Virus record (IMG/VR): IMGVR_UViG_3300021964_007369
Coordinates: 1 to 64,000 of that record
Length of the DNA stretch: 64,000 bases
Strand: one strand, 5' to 3'
Source of the DNA: a virus
The position numbers were made by a program, and so were the translations under genes. The notes beneath the pieces are model-generated. The model was not told where the DNA came from. It saw nothing but the letters and a program-made list of their open reading frames with translations, and made no database searches. Shown here one piece after another: positions 7,304-15,050 of this stretch. Every line of letters begins with the position of its first letter. The first letter of the stretch is position 1.

Positions 7304-7625
7304 TAATGATGACACTTATACTTTTTCAATTGAAGGTGCAACTGTAAGCGGAAATAGCACTTGGAGTAGTACATATGATACATATGATTTCGGTACAGTG
7401 TCACCTACTACTATTACACTTGATGCACCTATTGCCGACAGCAATATAACATTTGATGTTGATAACATTAATATAATTGATATATCTGAAATAGAAGATA
7501 TGTGTACTGAATATCCTGCATTAGAAAAAGTATGGCGTAACTTTAAAACACTGTACGATATGACCTTACAAGATTACAAAGGCAAACAAAAAGAAAGAGG
7601 CTTCGATGATAAAATTCCTTTCTAA
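7296..7625 (+). CDS. Conserved phage protein, unknown function
   Basis: The 109-residue protein has a Thr/Ser/Asp-rich beta-type N-terminal half and an acidic helical C-terminal half ending in a Lys-rich segment (QDYKGKQKERGF). No enzyme motif is visible. Start 7296 gives the ATGAATGA-type overlap with the glycosyltransferase stop; the longer frame from 7176 reads through the end of that gene. It overlaps the cupin gene by 20 bases. Confidence 0.55.
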   Translation: MNDNDDTYTFSIEGATVSGNSTWSSTYDTYDFGTVSPTTITLDAPIADSNITFDVDNINIIDISEIEDMCTEYPALEKVWRNFKTLYDMTLQDYKGKQKERGFDDKIPF

Positions 7626-8040
7626 ACTAATGGACAAACTCGGAAGACGTAGAGTAATTACAGACAGAGACGGAAAGGTTCCATACCTTATTCGTTATTA
7701 CATATTTTTAAAAGAACGAAAGAACTTTCCTTTTAATATTACACTACACAAAGTATTAGTAAGTGACGAGCCTATACTACATGATCATCCATGGAGTTGG
7801 GGTGCAGTAATTTTAGCTGGAGGCTATTGGGAACATACTCCAGAAGGTAAATTTTGGCGTGGTCCAGGCCATATTAGATTTAGAAGTGCAAGAGATTTGC
7901 ATTGGTTAGAACTTGCAAAGGACAAAAATGGAAATGAAATTCCGTGTACAAGTTTGTTCTTTATGGGTAAAAAAGCACAAAGTTGGGGCTTTGTTAAAGA
8001 TGGTAAATGGATTAATAACGAGGATTACTTAAATCAATGA
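7606..8040 (+). CDS. Cupin-fold protein
   Basis: The 144-residue protein carries a cupin-like metal site: HDHPWSWGAVILAGGYWEH (about residues 58-76) and a later His in RDLHWLEL. Small cupins of this type are dioxygenases, isomerases or sugar-binding proteins, and nothing separates these here. It overlaps both neighbours by a few bases in the same co-translated run as the phosphoribosyltransferase. Confidence 0.6.
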   Translation: MIKFLSKLMDKLGRRRVITDRDGKVPYLIRYYIFLKERKNFPFNITLHKVLVSDEPILHDHPWSWGAVILAGGYWEHTPEGKFWRGPGHIRFRSARDLHWLELAKDKNGNEIPCTSLFFMGKKAQSWGFVKDGKWINNEDYLNQ

Positions 8041-8570
8041 TTAAAAAACATTTTTACAGTTGGACTGATGTAGAACGTATGTGCGTTAGTATTACAAATC
8101 AAATGTACAAAGAAAATTGGCGTCCTGATTACATTGTAGGAATTACACGCGGCGGCAATGTACCCGCTACTATTATCAGCAACATGACAGGCATTCGTTG
8201 TGAAGCACTTAAAGTTAGCCTACGTGACGACAATAGAGAAAGCGAAAGCAACTGTTGGATGGCCGAAGATGCATTTGGATATCCGCATAGTGATGCAGGT
8301 AATAATAAAAAGAACATTCTTATTGTAGATGACATCAACGATACAGGTGCTACATTCAATTGGATTATGCAAGACTGGGAGGCAGGGTGTTTGCCTACAG
8401 ATCCTCATTGGCATCGTGTATGGGGCAATAATGTAAAGTTTGCTACACTTACAGATAACATGGCCAGTGAAGTACTTGTGCCTATTAGCTATACATGTCA
8501 CGAAATTAACAAAGCAGAAGAAGATGTTTGGCTTGTTTATCCTTGGGAAAATGTTGCTGAATATGCGTGA
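8037..8570 (+). CDS. Phosphoribosyltransferase-family protein
   Basis: The 177-residue protein has the PRPP-binding signature ILIVDDINDTGAT (about residues 95-107), with the two acidic residues that bind the ribose hydroxyls. Upstream VGITRGGNVPA is the pyrophosphate loop. These are the marks of type I phosphoribosyltransferases of the xanthine/hypoxanthine type. It could salvage purines, or be a regulator with the same fold. It sits between a cupin and a DNA glycosylase gene with 4- and 8-base overlaps. Confidence 0.75.
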   Translation: MIKKHFYSWTDVERMCVSITNQMYKENWRPDYIVGITRGGNVPATIISNMTGIRCEALKVSLRDDNRESESNCWMAEDAFGYPHSDAGNNKKNILIVDDINDTGATFNWIMQDWEAGCLPTDPHWHRVWGNNVKFATLTDNMASEVLVPISYTCHEINKAEEDVWLVYPWENVAEYA

Positions 8571-8964
8571 TGATTTAATGGTACAACAACAAGTAGCAAA
8601 TGTATGGCAACATATGGTTGGTGTTATTTGTTTGAATTGTACAAACCGTAAACAAGTTAAAGCAGTACTACCTACATTCTTTAGCAAGTGGAGTACACAC
8701 GATAGTTTTGTACACGCAGGACGTAGAGAAATTGAAGAAGTAATTGCTCCTTTAGGTATGAAACACGTTCGATCAGAAAGATTGTATCGTATGAGTGAAC
8801 AGTTTAAAGATTGGGACGGAGAAGATGCTACACAACTGTACGGAATTGGTAAGTATGGAAGTGATAGCTATGAACTATTTTACAAAAAAAGAGTGCCTGA
8901 TAATATAGGCGATCACGAATTAAAGCGTTATGTAGAGGAAGAGTTTTATGAAACCGTGGACTGA
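8563..8964 (+). CDS. MBD4-like HhH-GPD DNA glycosylase (thymine/uracil mismatch type)
   Basis: The 133-residue protein matches the glycosylase domain of MBD4, which removes thymine or uracil from G mismatches. The N-terminal LNCTNRKQVKAVLPTFF corresponds to the IANRTSGKxAxPxLWxFF region. PLGMKHVRSERL follows. The helix-hairpin-helix LYGIGKYGSDSY (92-103) is nearly that of MBD4, and the catalytic Asp is in GDHELKRYV (Asp117). It lacks the Fe-S cluster of endonuclease III. I chose ATG 8563, 8 bases inside the upstream stop, as usual here. In a phage it may repair deaminated cytosine, or act on bases in host DNA. Confidence 0.72.
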   Translation: MRDDLMVQQQVANVWQHMVGVICLNCTNRKQVKAVLPTFFSKWSTHDSFVHAGRREIEEVIAPLGMKHVRSERLYRMSEQFKDWDGEDATQLYGIGKYGSDSYELFYKKRVPDNIGDHELKRYVEEEFYETVD

Positions 8965-9310
8965 AATATTAATTGATACAAAAGAATTTACAGTTTACAA
9001 AGATGGCTATCCAGTTACAGAAGGACATGTACTATTTGTACCTAAAGAAGAAAACTGGCAGTCTATGACAAAGTGTTTCGAAGCCGCATATAAATGGGGC
9101 TACGATTGGGTTGAACGTGGATATTGTGATGCGTTTAACATTGGACAGAATGTAGGAGAAGCGGCAGGACAAACTGTTATGTATCCACATGTTCATCTCA
9201 TACCTCGGCGCAAGGGTGATATGGAAGAGCCACAAGGAGGAGTGCGTCACGTAATACCTAGCAAGGGAAACTACAAGAAAGGAACTTATGTTGAAACAGC
9301 AAATGATTGA
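8948..9310 (+). CDS. HIT-family nucleotide hydrolase
   Basis: The 120-residue protein has the HIT layout: TEGHVLFVPKEE near residue 24, FNIGQNVGEAAGQTV, then HVHLIPRRKGD (81-91). The histidine triad is partly changed. By alignment to QxVxHxHxHxIPR, the first His is replaced by Tyr79 while His81 and His83 remain, so catalysis is plausible. HIT proteins hydrolyse AMP-linked dinucleotides or adenylylated products. It overlaps its neighbours by 17 and 23 bases in the same transcriptional run. Confidence 0.78.
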   Translation: MKPWTEILIDTKEFTVYKDGYPVTEGHVLFVPKEENWQSMTKCFEAAYKWGYDWVERGYCDAFNIGQNVGEAAGQTVMYPHVHLIPRRKGDMEEPQGGVRHVIPSKGNYKKGTYVETAND

Positions 9311-9494
9311 AGCGGCAAGAAAACATGCCGAAGCAGAAGTACTATTGCACAAAACTAATATTAATGTGTATATGGAAAAGGTTGTTGGCATTGGCGAACA
9401 TTCAGATATTATTGAAACTATTCAAAAAGAACTGGATGCTATGGCTACTGCGGACGATCGTCTTGAAATGTTGAACAAATATTTTAATGACTAG
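9288..9494 (+). CDS. Small helical protein, unknown function
   Basis: A 68-residue, highly charged helical protein with Met/Glu/Lys-rich heptad-like spacing and no Cys. It overlaps the HIT gene by 23 bases and the SGNH gene by 8, so it is in the coupled run. An alternative ATG lies at 9303. No function can be read. Confidence 0.55.
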   Translation: MLKQQMIEAARKHAEAEVLLHKTNINVYMEKVVGIGEHSDIIETIQKELDAMATADDRLEMLNKYFND

Positions 9495-10317
9495 ATCACT
9501 ATTCTTAGGAGATAGCCACAGTCACGGTTACGCCGAAGTTAACGGCGAAGTACAATTTTGGAAGGATAATAATTATGCAGAATTATATTCCGACCATAAT
9601 AATAAACCTGTGGCTATCTACAGCATTCCTGGAGGATGTAATAAAAAATATCCAACTTGGCTTAAAGCTATGTTGGATTATTATGACGACATTGACGAAG
9701 TTTTTATACAAGCAACGTATTGGAATAGATACTTAATTGCTTGTAGTCGTAATCTTGATGTCGGTGACGGTATAAAAGCAAATCATTTTAGTCGAGGACC
9801 TAAACAACCAGTGGCTACAGATGATCCTGAACACATTGATAGATGGACTGATGAATTAGTTACTGAAGAACATGCAGAATTAATCGAACAATGTCGTCCG
9901 GAAAACTTTGAACAATTTAAAGGATTTGAATATTCTGAAAGAAAAGGAATGACACACGATTGGGGTCCTTTTAAAGAAAAATATCAATATACTAAACTAT
10001 GGCATGAATCAGTTACACATCTACAGTATCGAGAATGGTGTGCAGATTACTTGCTTATGGACTTTATCTGCACAAAACGTAACATACCTATGTATGTTTG
10101 GTCTATAAACAATAGAGTGTTTATTCCAGAACACAAAAATCTTTATGGTGATTTTACAAATACTACATTTTCAAAATCGAGTGCAGAGGCTTATTTGTTA
10201 GATAAGCATAAAATTAACATAGAAACGGACAAATATAGGTCTGATGGTGAGCATTATACTACTGAAATACATAAATTAATTGCTACTGATTATCTAAATT
10301 ATGTAAAAAATGCTTGA
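9487..10317 (+). CDS. SGNH/GDSL-like hydrolase-fold protein
   Basis: The 276-residue protein opens with FLGDSHSHGY, matching SGNH block I with the catalytic Ser. Near the C-terminus DGEHYTTEIHK provides a D-x-x-H-like block V. SGNH enzymes are esterases or O-acyltransferase partners acting on carbohydrates and lipids. The middle is long and aromatic-rich. Two further SGNH-like genes lie in the minus-strand block (39672 and 42250), so this fold recurs in the window. The FolE promoter begins at its stop codon. Confidence 0.6.
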   Translation: MTRSLFLGDSHSHGYAEVNGEVQFWKDNNYAELYSDHNNKPVAIYSIPGGCNKKYPTWLKAMLDYYDDIDEVFIQATYWNRYLIACSRNLDVGDGIKANHFSRGPKQPVATDDPEHIDRWTDELVTEEHAELIEQCRPENFEQFKGFEYSERKGMTHDWGPFKEKYQYTKLWHESVTHLQYREWCADYLLMDFICTKRNIPMYVWSINNRVFIPEHKNLYGDFTNTTFSKSSAEAYLLDKHKINIETDKYRSDGEHYTTEIHKLIATDYLNYVKNA

Positions 10318-10342
10318 CATAGACCTAAATAAAGTGTATAAT
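10314..10342 (+). promoter_or_regulatory. Perfect sigma70 promoter for folE-queE
   Basis: TTGACA at 10314-10319, TATAAT at 10337-10342, 17-base spacer. The leader is about 40 bases, contains a small 5-bp hairpin (10355-10359 with 10366-10370), and ends in CGGAGAAG before the ATG at 10388. Confidence 0.8.
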
Positions 10343-10387
10343 ATAAACAATTACAGGCAATCCACTGCCTTAACATCGGAGAAGTAA

Positions 10388-11077
10388 ATGAATAAAAGCG
10401 AACAAATTAGAGCAAAGTTAGAAGCGGCAGGTGACCGCTACTGGGCTGGCGATAATATTAGTCACGTATTAGAAGAAGGTGACAAACAACAGTTGATTGA
10501 CGAGGCAACTGTAGCATTTGAACAAGTGCTAGATAAACTTGTTATTGATAGAAAGACTGATCCTAACAGTAAGGATACTGGTAGACGTCTTGCTAAAATG
10601 TATTTTAACGAATTGATGGTTGGACGTTACGACCCAATGCCTAATGCAACTGCATTTCCTAATCACATAGAAGATGGGTATAAAGGTATGTTGGTTGTAC
10701 GTAGTGAACTTAAAAGTGTTTGTTCACATCACCATCAACCGGTAACGGGTGTTGCGTATATTGGAATCATCGCCGCGGACACATTAATTGGTCTGTCGAA
10801 ATACACACGTATAGCACAGTGGTGTGCGAGACGTGGCACCCTACAAGAAGAATTAAACAATGACATTGCTAGAGAAATTATGAAGGCAACTGGCAGTGAG
10901 AATGTTGGTGTTTACATTCAAGCAACACACGGTTGTTGCGAAAACAGAGGTATTGGTGCTCATAGTAGTTTAACACAGACAACAGTACTACACGGAGCGT
11001 TTGCCGATGACGCAGGTACAAAGAAAGAGTTTATGGATAATATTAAACTACAACAACAATTTGCGGCAGGTGTGTAA
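10388..11077 (+). CDS. folE: GTP cyclohydrolase I (FolE)
   Basis: The 229-residue protein matches type I GTP cyclohydrolase, which converts GTP to dihydroneopterin triphosphate. Zinc ligands are visible in CSHHHQPV (Cys112, His115) and in HGCCENRGI (Cys183), and the core ends in SSLTQT. GRDTGRRLAK-like and LSKYTRIAQWCARR segments are also family hallmarks. It has its own perfect promoter and a strong Shine-Dalgarno. QueE follows directly. Folate synthesis is an alternative role, but with QueD-like, QueE and TGT-like genes nearby the 7-deazaguanine route is favoured. Confidence 0.92.
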   Translation: MNKSEQIRAKLEAAGDRYWAGDNISHVLEEGDKQQLIDEATVAFEQVLDKLVIDRKTDPNSKDTGRRLAKMYFNELMVGRYDPMPNATAFPNHIEDGYKGMLVVRSELKSVCSHHHQPVTGVAYIGIIAADTLIGLSKYTRIAQWCARRGTLQEELNNDIAREIMKATGSENVGVYIQATHGCCENRGIGAHSSLTQTTVLHGAFADDAGTKKEFMDNIKLQQQFAAGV

Positions 11078-11078
11078 C

Positions 11079-11975
11079 ATGCAGAAACTTAGATACTCAG
11101 AAGCATTTTATAGTGTACAAGGCGAAGGCAAGTTTGTAGGAGTTCCTAGTGTGTTCCTACGTACATTCGGTTGCAACTTTCGTTGTATGAACTTTGGTTT
11201 ACAAAATGAACCTATGCGTGACGAAAAACAAAAAGCAGGTATTATTCGTAATGCTGAAGTACAAGGATTGCTTGATGCTGGTGTACACGAAACTACAAAA
11301 GAGTTTAACGACTTACCTATTATACATACAGGTTGCGATACTTATGCAAGTATCTATCCTGAATTTAAAAAGTTTAATAAGCAAGCAACTGTTGACGAAG
11401 TAGTTGAGCATTTACTATCTCTTACACCTAATGGTAAATGGGTACAAGATAATGGTCAAGACGTTCATTTGATTATGACAGGTGGCGAACCGTTGTTGGC
11501 GTGGCAACGACTGTACGTAGAATTATTCGAACATCCACGTATGAAAGACTTGAGGAATATTACTTTTGAAACAAATACTACACAACATTTACACGAAGAT
11601 CTCTTTAACTATCTCAACGATCAGGACAGAATCCAAGTCACTTGGAGTTGTTCCCCAAAACTTAGCGTTAGCGGAGAACCTTGGGATACTGCTATTAAGC
11701 CTGATGTGGCTAGTGAGTATCAGTCTGTTACTGATAGCGACATGTATCTTAAGTTTGTTGTCGCTACTCAAAGCGACTTTGATGAAGTTAAAAAGGCTGT
11801 GGACACTTACAGAAGTGCCGGGGTGGAATGTCCAGTATATCTTATGCCGTTGGGCGGACGCAGTGAAGAATATGTTCTCAACGTTAAAGACGTTGCCGAA
11901 GCGTGTATGGCAGAAGGATGGCGATTTACCCCTAGACTCCACATTAGCTTATTCGGAAATGCCTGGGGAACTTGA
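11079..11975 (+). CDS. queE: 7-carboxy-7-deazaguanine synthase (QueE), radical SAM, phage-type Cys arrangement
   Basis: The 298-residue protein starts YSEAFYSVQGEGKFVGVPS, the QueE N-terminus. The usual CxxxCxxC is altered: Cys32 and Cys36 are present in FGCNFRCMNFG, but the third position is Phe39. A candidate third ligand is Cys86 in HTGCDTYAS, a segment I recall from other phage and bacterial QueE variants. SAM-binding is supported by MTGGEPLLAW and ITFETNTTQH. QueE converts carboxytetrahydropterin to 7-carboxy-7-deazaguanine. ATG 11079 is one base after the FolE stop, and no longer start is supported. A longer frame from 11001 exists only because it reads back over folE. Confidence 0.88.
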   Translation: MQKLRYSEAFYSVQGEGKFVGVPSVFLRTFGCNFRCMNFGLQNEPMRDEKQKAGIIRNAEVQGLLDAGVHETTKEFNDLPIIHTGCDTYASIYPEFKKFNKQATVDEVVEHLLSLTPNGKWVQDNGQDVHLIMTGGEPLLAWQRLYVELFEHPRMKDLRNITFETNTTQHLHEDLFNYLNDQDRIQVTWSCSPKLSVSGEPWDTAIKPDVASEYQSVTDSDMYLKFVVATQSDFDEVKKAVDTYRSAGVECPVYLMPLGGRSEEYVLNVKDVAEACMAEGWRFTPRLHISLFGNAWGT

Positions 11976-12075
11976 TAACTTACGAGAGTATAAAAATGCA
12001 CAACACGAAAAGGCAATGAAGGCTAAAATTAACAAACCACTCGACGAACAGTTGAGAGAGAAAGGACTATTATGA
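11959..12075 (+). CDS. Small charged ORF between queE and the next gene
   Basis: A 38-residue frame (MPGELDNLREYKNAQ...) starts 17 bases inside queE and ends 4 bases into the next ATG. It is highly charged and helical, with a CGGA possible ribosome site upstream. It matches the coupling pattern of neighbours, but its size gives no functional clue, and it may be the tail of nothing. Confidence 0.42.
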   Translation: MPGELDNLREYKNAQHEKAMKAKINKPLDEQLREKGLL

Positions 12076-12458
12076 GCAACTGGGATAAAATTAAAAAGGC
12101 TATAGGAATAAAACCTAAAATTACTAAAGGTGAAACTTCACAAGATCAACGCAGAGCAATTCTTGCAAAAGAAAAAGAAGAAGCAACTAAAAAAGGTGAA
12201 GCATGGGTTGGTGTGTTAGATACACAGGTAAATCCCAATAACATTAAGAACGGTTTCTTTGAGCTCGATTGGAATAATGAGTTTATTGAACAACTTCTTG
12301 ATGCTGGTTATTCTGGTGAATCTAATGAACAGATTGTTGATGCTTGGTTTAGAACAATAGCAATGCAAGTTTTAGATGATCAAGGTGCTGATAAAAATAG
12401 AGATATGGGTTATATAAACGTTAAACCGCTTGATAAAGATAAAAGCGAAGTATCTTAA
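12072..12458 (+). CDS. Conserved T4-like phage protein, unknown function
   Basis: The 128-residue protein has a Lys-rich N-terminus (KIKKAIGIKPKITKG), then WVGVLDTQVNPNN and NGFFELDWNNEF, and an acidic helical end. It has no known enzymatic motif. It resembles proteins of unknown function I recall from marine T4-like phages. It is coupled to the small ORF upstream by a 4-base overlap, and followed by an independent promoter. Confidence 0.6.
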   Translation: MSNWDKIKKAIGIKPKITKGETSQDQRRAILAKEKEEATKKGEAWVGVLDTQVNPNNIKNGFFELDWNNEFIEQLLDAGYSGESNEQIVDAWFRTIAMQVLDDQGADKNRDMGYINVKPLDKDKSEVS

Positions 12459-12461
12459 TGG

Positions 12462-12490
12462 TTGACAACAGCCAGATCTGGTGCTATAAT
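12462..12490 (+). promoter_or_regulatory. Perfect sigma70 promoter for the RNase H-like gene
   Basis: TTGACA at 12462-12467, TATAAT at 12485-12490, 17-base spacer. Transcription should start about 22 bases before ATG 12520, which is preceded by AAGGTAAG. Confidence 0.8.
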
Positions 12491-12519
12491 AACACTATAA
12501 ATTACACAAAGGTAAGCTA

Positions 12520-13527
12520 ATGGCAACTTATATACTAGTAGATACAGCAAATACTTTCTTTAGAGCTCGGCACGTAGTACGTGGTGACGTTGATACTAAA
12601 GTAGGAATGGCGTTACATATCACACTTAATAGTGTTAAAAAGGCATGGAATGACTTTGACGCTACACATGTTGTGTTCTGTTTAGAAGGACGTAGTTGGC
12701 GCAAAGACTTTTACGAACCTTACAAGCGTAATAGACAAGTTGCTCGCGATGCACTTACTCCTGCACAAGCAGAAGAAGACAAAGTGTTTTGGGAAATATT
12801 TGATGAATTTAAGGACTTCATTGGTACAAAGACTAATTGTACAATGATGCAACATCCGCAACTAGAAGCAGATGATCTTATTGCAGGTTGGGTACAGGCA
12901 CATCCTAATGATAATCATGTTATTATTAGTACTGATGGCGACTTTGCACAACTTATTGCTCCTAATGTAAAACAATATAATGGTGTTAGCAATACAATTA
13001 TTACACATGAAGGTTACTTTGATGATAAGAAACGTCAGCCTATTATTGATAAGAAAACTAAAGAGGCTAAGCCTGCTCCGAATCCGCAATGGCAACTATT
13101 TGAAAAGTGTATGCGTGGCGACACAAGTGACAATGTGTTTAGTGCTTATCCAGGTGTACGTACAAAAGGTACTAAGAACAAGGTAGGCTTAACAGAAGCA
13201 TTTGCAGACAAAGACAGTAAAGGCTATAACTGGAATAACATGATGCTACAACGTTGGGTAGATCATGACGGTGTTGAACACCGTGTATTAGATGACTATC
13301 AACGTAATGTTGTGCTATGTGACTTATCTGCACAACCTGAAGACATTCGAGGCATTATTAATAATGTTATAGAAGATCACATGACTCCGAAAGACGTACA
13401 ACAGGTCGGTATGCGTCTTATGAAGTTCTGTGCTAAATGGGATATGCAACGTGTAGCAGATCAAGCGGCACAATTTGCAGAGCCCTTAAACGCAAAATAC
13501 CCCGACCAGGAAGAGGCAACAATATGA
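12520..13527 (+). CDS. rnh: T4 RNase H-like 5'-3' nuclease (FEN family)
   Basis: The 335-residue protein has the acidic metal sites of the flap endonuclease family. The first is ILVDTANTFFRAR near the N-terminus. LEADDLIAGW (about 112-121) and STDGDFAQLI (about 133-142) follow, then GDTSDNVFSAYPGV, the helix-hairpin-helix region. T4 RNase H removes RNA primers and 5' flaps on the lagging strand and works with the clamp and gp32. The length is close to T4's 305 residues. It starts a new transcription unit under its own promoter. Confidence 0.88.
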   Translation: MATYILVDTANTFFRARHVVRGDVDTKVGMALHITLNSVKKAWNDFDATHVVFCLEGRSWRKDFYEPYKRNRQVARDALTPAQAEEDKVFWEIFDEFKDFIGTKTNCTMMQHPQLEADDLIAGWVQAHPNDNHVIISTDGDFAQLIAPNVKQYNGVSNTIITHEGYFDDKKRQPIIDKKTKEAKPAPNPQWQLFEKCMRGDTSDNVFSAYPGVRTKGTKNKVGLTEAFADKDSKGYNWNNMMLQRWVDHDGVEHRVLDDYQRNVVLCDLSAQPEDIRGIINNVIEDHMTPKDVQQVGMRLMKFCAKWDMQRVADQAAQFAEPLNAKYPDQEEATI

Positions 13528-14003
13528 TAAAGGCAAAATCAGTACTAAAAAATAAGTTTTGGATCATGGAGGACGATGGCGTAAAAATTGGTACGTTACA
13601 TCGCAATGACGAAGATAAAAAGTACATGTATACCTGTAGTACAGGAACAACATTTTATGAAAACGAAAAAGATTTGAATACTGCACTAGGTAAAATTACT
13701 TGGAGTGCTGGTACTATTAGTGATAGTGATTCTCATATAAGTAAAGAACTATATGGATTTCCTACAAGCACTATTCCGTATAATACAATGTACGATGTAC
13801 AACGTAGGTTACCATTGTTTACAAAAAGTTCTAAAAGTAAAAGCGTATATGCGGCAGGATATTACATTATTAAATTTGACAAAGGTTGGGTAAGAAGTTT
13901 TTGTCCTAAGAGTGTTACTATTGAAAAATATCCTTTTAAAGGTCCATTTAAAAACGATCTACAAATGAGAACGGAGTTAAGTAATGCCAATAGAACCAAT
14001 TAA
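13524..14003 (+). CDS. Conserved phage protein, unknown function
   Basis: The 159-residue product MIKAKSVLKNKFW... is beta-rich, with WIMEDDGVKIGTLH and many aromatic residues, but no enzyme motif. ATG 13524 makes the ATGA overlap with the RNase H stop; the longer frame from 13437 overlaps the nuclease gene heavily and is not favoured. It overlaps the next gene by 20 bases. Confidence 0.55.
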   Translation: MIKAKSVLKNKFWIMEDDGVKIGTLHRNDEDKKYMYTCSTGTTFYENEKDLNTALGKITWSAGTISDSDSHISKELYGFPTSTIPYNTMYDVQRRLPLFTKSSKSKSVYAAGYYIIKFDKGWVRSFCPKSVTIEKYPFKGPFKNDLQMRTELSNANRTN

Positions 14004-14226
14004 TACTACACCTATACAACAGTTTATTAATCAAGTTAAAGGTGCTGATGCATCACAGCAAAAAGAAATTAAATTAGATATTGTTACTGCACGTAAACTA
14101 GCACTAACACTAGGTGAAGTAATGTCAAGAACAACAGGCGAACTAGAAAAATTTGTAAAAGAAAACGCACCTAAAGGCGAAGAGACTGTTACAATAAAGA
14201 TGGACGCTGGCGGAAGTTGGAAATAA
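13984..14226 (+). CDS. Small conserved phage protein, unknown function
   Basis: An 80-residue acidic helical protein with a Thr-rich C-terminus (EETVTIKMDAGGSWK). There is no known domain. It is the last gene of the RNase H transcription unit and is followed by a late-type promoter motif. Confidence 0.55.
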   Translation: MPIEPINTTPIQQFINQVKGADASQQKEIKLDIVTARKLALTLGEVMSRTTGELEKFVKENAPKGEETVTIKMDAGGSWK

Positions 14227-14249
14227 CTGGTCACATAACCTAAAAAAGA

Positions 14250-14259
14250 GATAAATATA
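14250..14259 (+). promoter_or_regulatory. T4-type late promoter motif
   Basis: GATAAATATA, close to the T4 late consensus TATAAATA, lies 28 bases before ATG 14288 in the only untranslated stretch of the area (14227-14287). Confidence 0.5.
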
Positions 14260-14287
14260 TGCGTAGTTTATATTAAAGGACACGCAT

Positions 14288-14575
14288 ATGAGTAGACCAA
14301 AACCTACAGTGATATTAGAACACATTGATAAAAAGACCTACAAGTCTGAACAGGTACTAGAAGCAGAAGCCATCTGGGCAGTTTTCTTTAAAGGAAAACC
14401 TTTCAATTTAAAGTCGTTAAACATGATCACTAATTATCCTGGCCCTAAGTACAAAAAAGTATCTTTTTCAAACCCGGGGCATGCACATAATCTAGCAACC
14501 AAAATGAATGAGTTATTCAATACTGAAGATTTTGCTGTATACAAACTGACCACTGGTGAACTTACAGTCGAATGA
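14288..14575 (+). CDS. Small phage protein, unknown function
   Basis: A 95-residue mixed alpha/beta protein (PKPTVILEHIDKKTYK, then EAEAIWAVFFKGKPFN) with no recognisable motif. A late-type promoter precedes it, suggesting late expression. It overlaps the next gene by 4 bases. Confidence 0.55.
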   Translation: MSRPKPTVILEHIDKKTYKSEQVLEAEAIWAVFFKGKPFNLKSLNMITNYPGPKYKKVSFSNPGHAHNLATKMNELFNTEDFAVYKLTTGELTVE

Positions 14576-14955
14576 GCTGGAAAGAAACACTTACCAAGGT
14601 CTTCTTAAAAAATTCTAATATTGCAGTTACAGAAGCAACCTTAAAAGAATACCTTCCTCTATGGTGGCAAAACACTAGAGAAAAAAATGAAGGCGGTCTA
14701 AGATTAACTGATAACGGCTATATACATTTAACTGAAAATCTTGACTTACAAACCTACGAAGTCCCCTTTCCAAAAGACTTTAAGTTAACAACCCAAGTAA
14801 TAATATTCTTAGATAAATTTATTAATTGTCCGTATTATCTTTCATCTTATAGTATCATTGTAACTGATGAAAAAAAGGCTATGGAATTACACCTTTTTAG
14901 TGGTGATTTACGAAAATATGGATTAAATAAAGCACTCAAAAGACACGAGAATTAA
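14572..14955 (+). CDS. Phage protein of unknown function
   Basis: A 127-residue, Lys/Leu-rich alpha/beta protein with no signal or catalytic motif. It is coupled to the preceding small gene by an ATGA overlap and probably shares its late promoter. A new promoter for the MoxR gene lies just downstream. Confidence 0.55.
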   Translation: MSWKETLTKVFLKNSNIAVTEATLKEYLPLWWQNTREKNEGGLRLTDNGYIHLTENLDLQTYEVPFPKDFKLTTQVIIFLDKFINCPYYLSSYSIIVTDEKKAMELHLFSGDLRKYGLNKALKRHEN

Positions 14956-14974
14956 TATTTTGGTAGATTAGTGG

Positions 14975-15003
14975 TTGACTTCTGGACCTAATGATAGTAT
15001 TAT
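14975..15003 (+). promoter_or_regulatory. Sigma70 promoter for the MoxR-like gene
   Basis: TTGACT at 14975-14980 and TATTAT at 14998-15003, 17-base spacer. The predicted start (about 15010) leaves almost no leader before ATG 15015, which supports ATG 15051, with AGAGAGG upstream, as the true start. Confidence 0.55.
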
Positions 15004-15050
15004 GTATATATTAAATGAGTACAGACACTACAACTTCTAGAGAGGCTAAT

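Noticed and set aside
10320-10387. preQ1 riboswitch before folE
   Set aside because: A 5-bp hairpin exists, but the preQ1-I loop and A-rich tail sequences are not present; a plain leader is simpler.
11566-12075. Long +1 frame over the end of queE
   Set aside because: Most of it is out-of-frame shadow of queE; only the last 38 residues after 11959 could be a gene.
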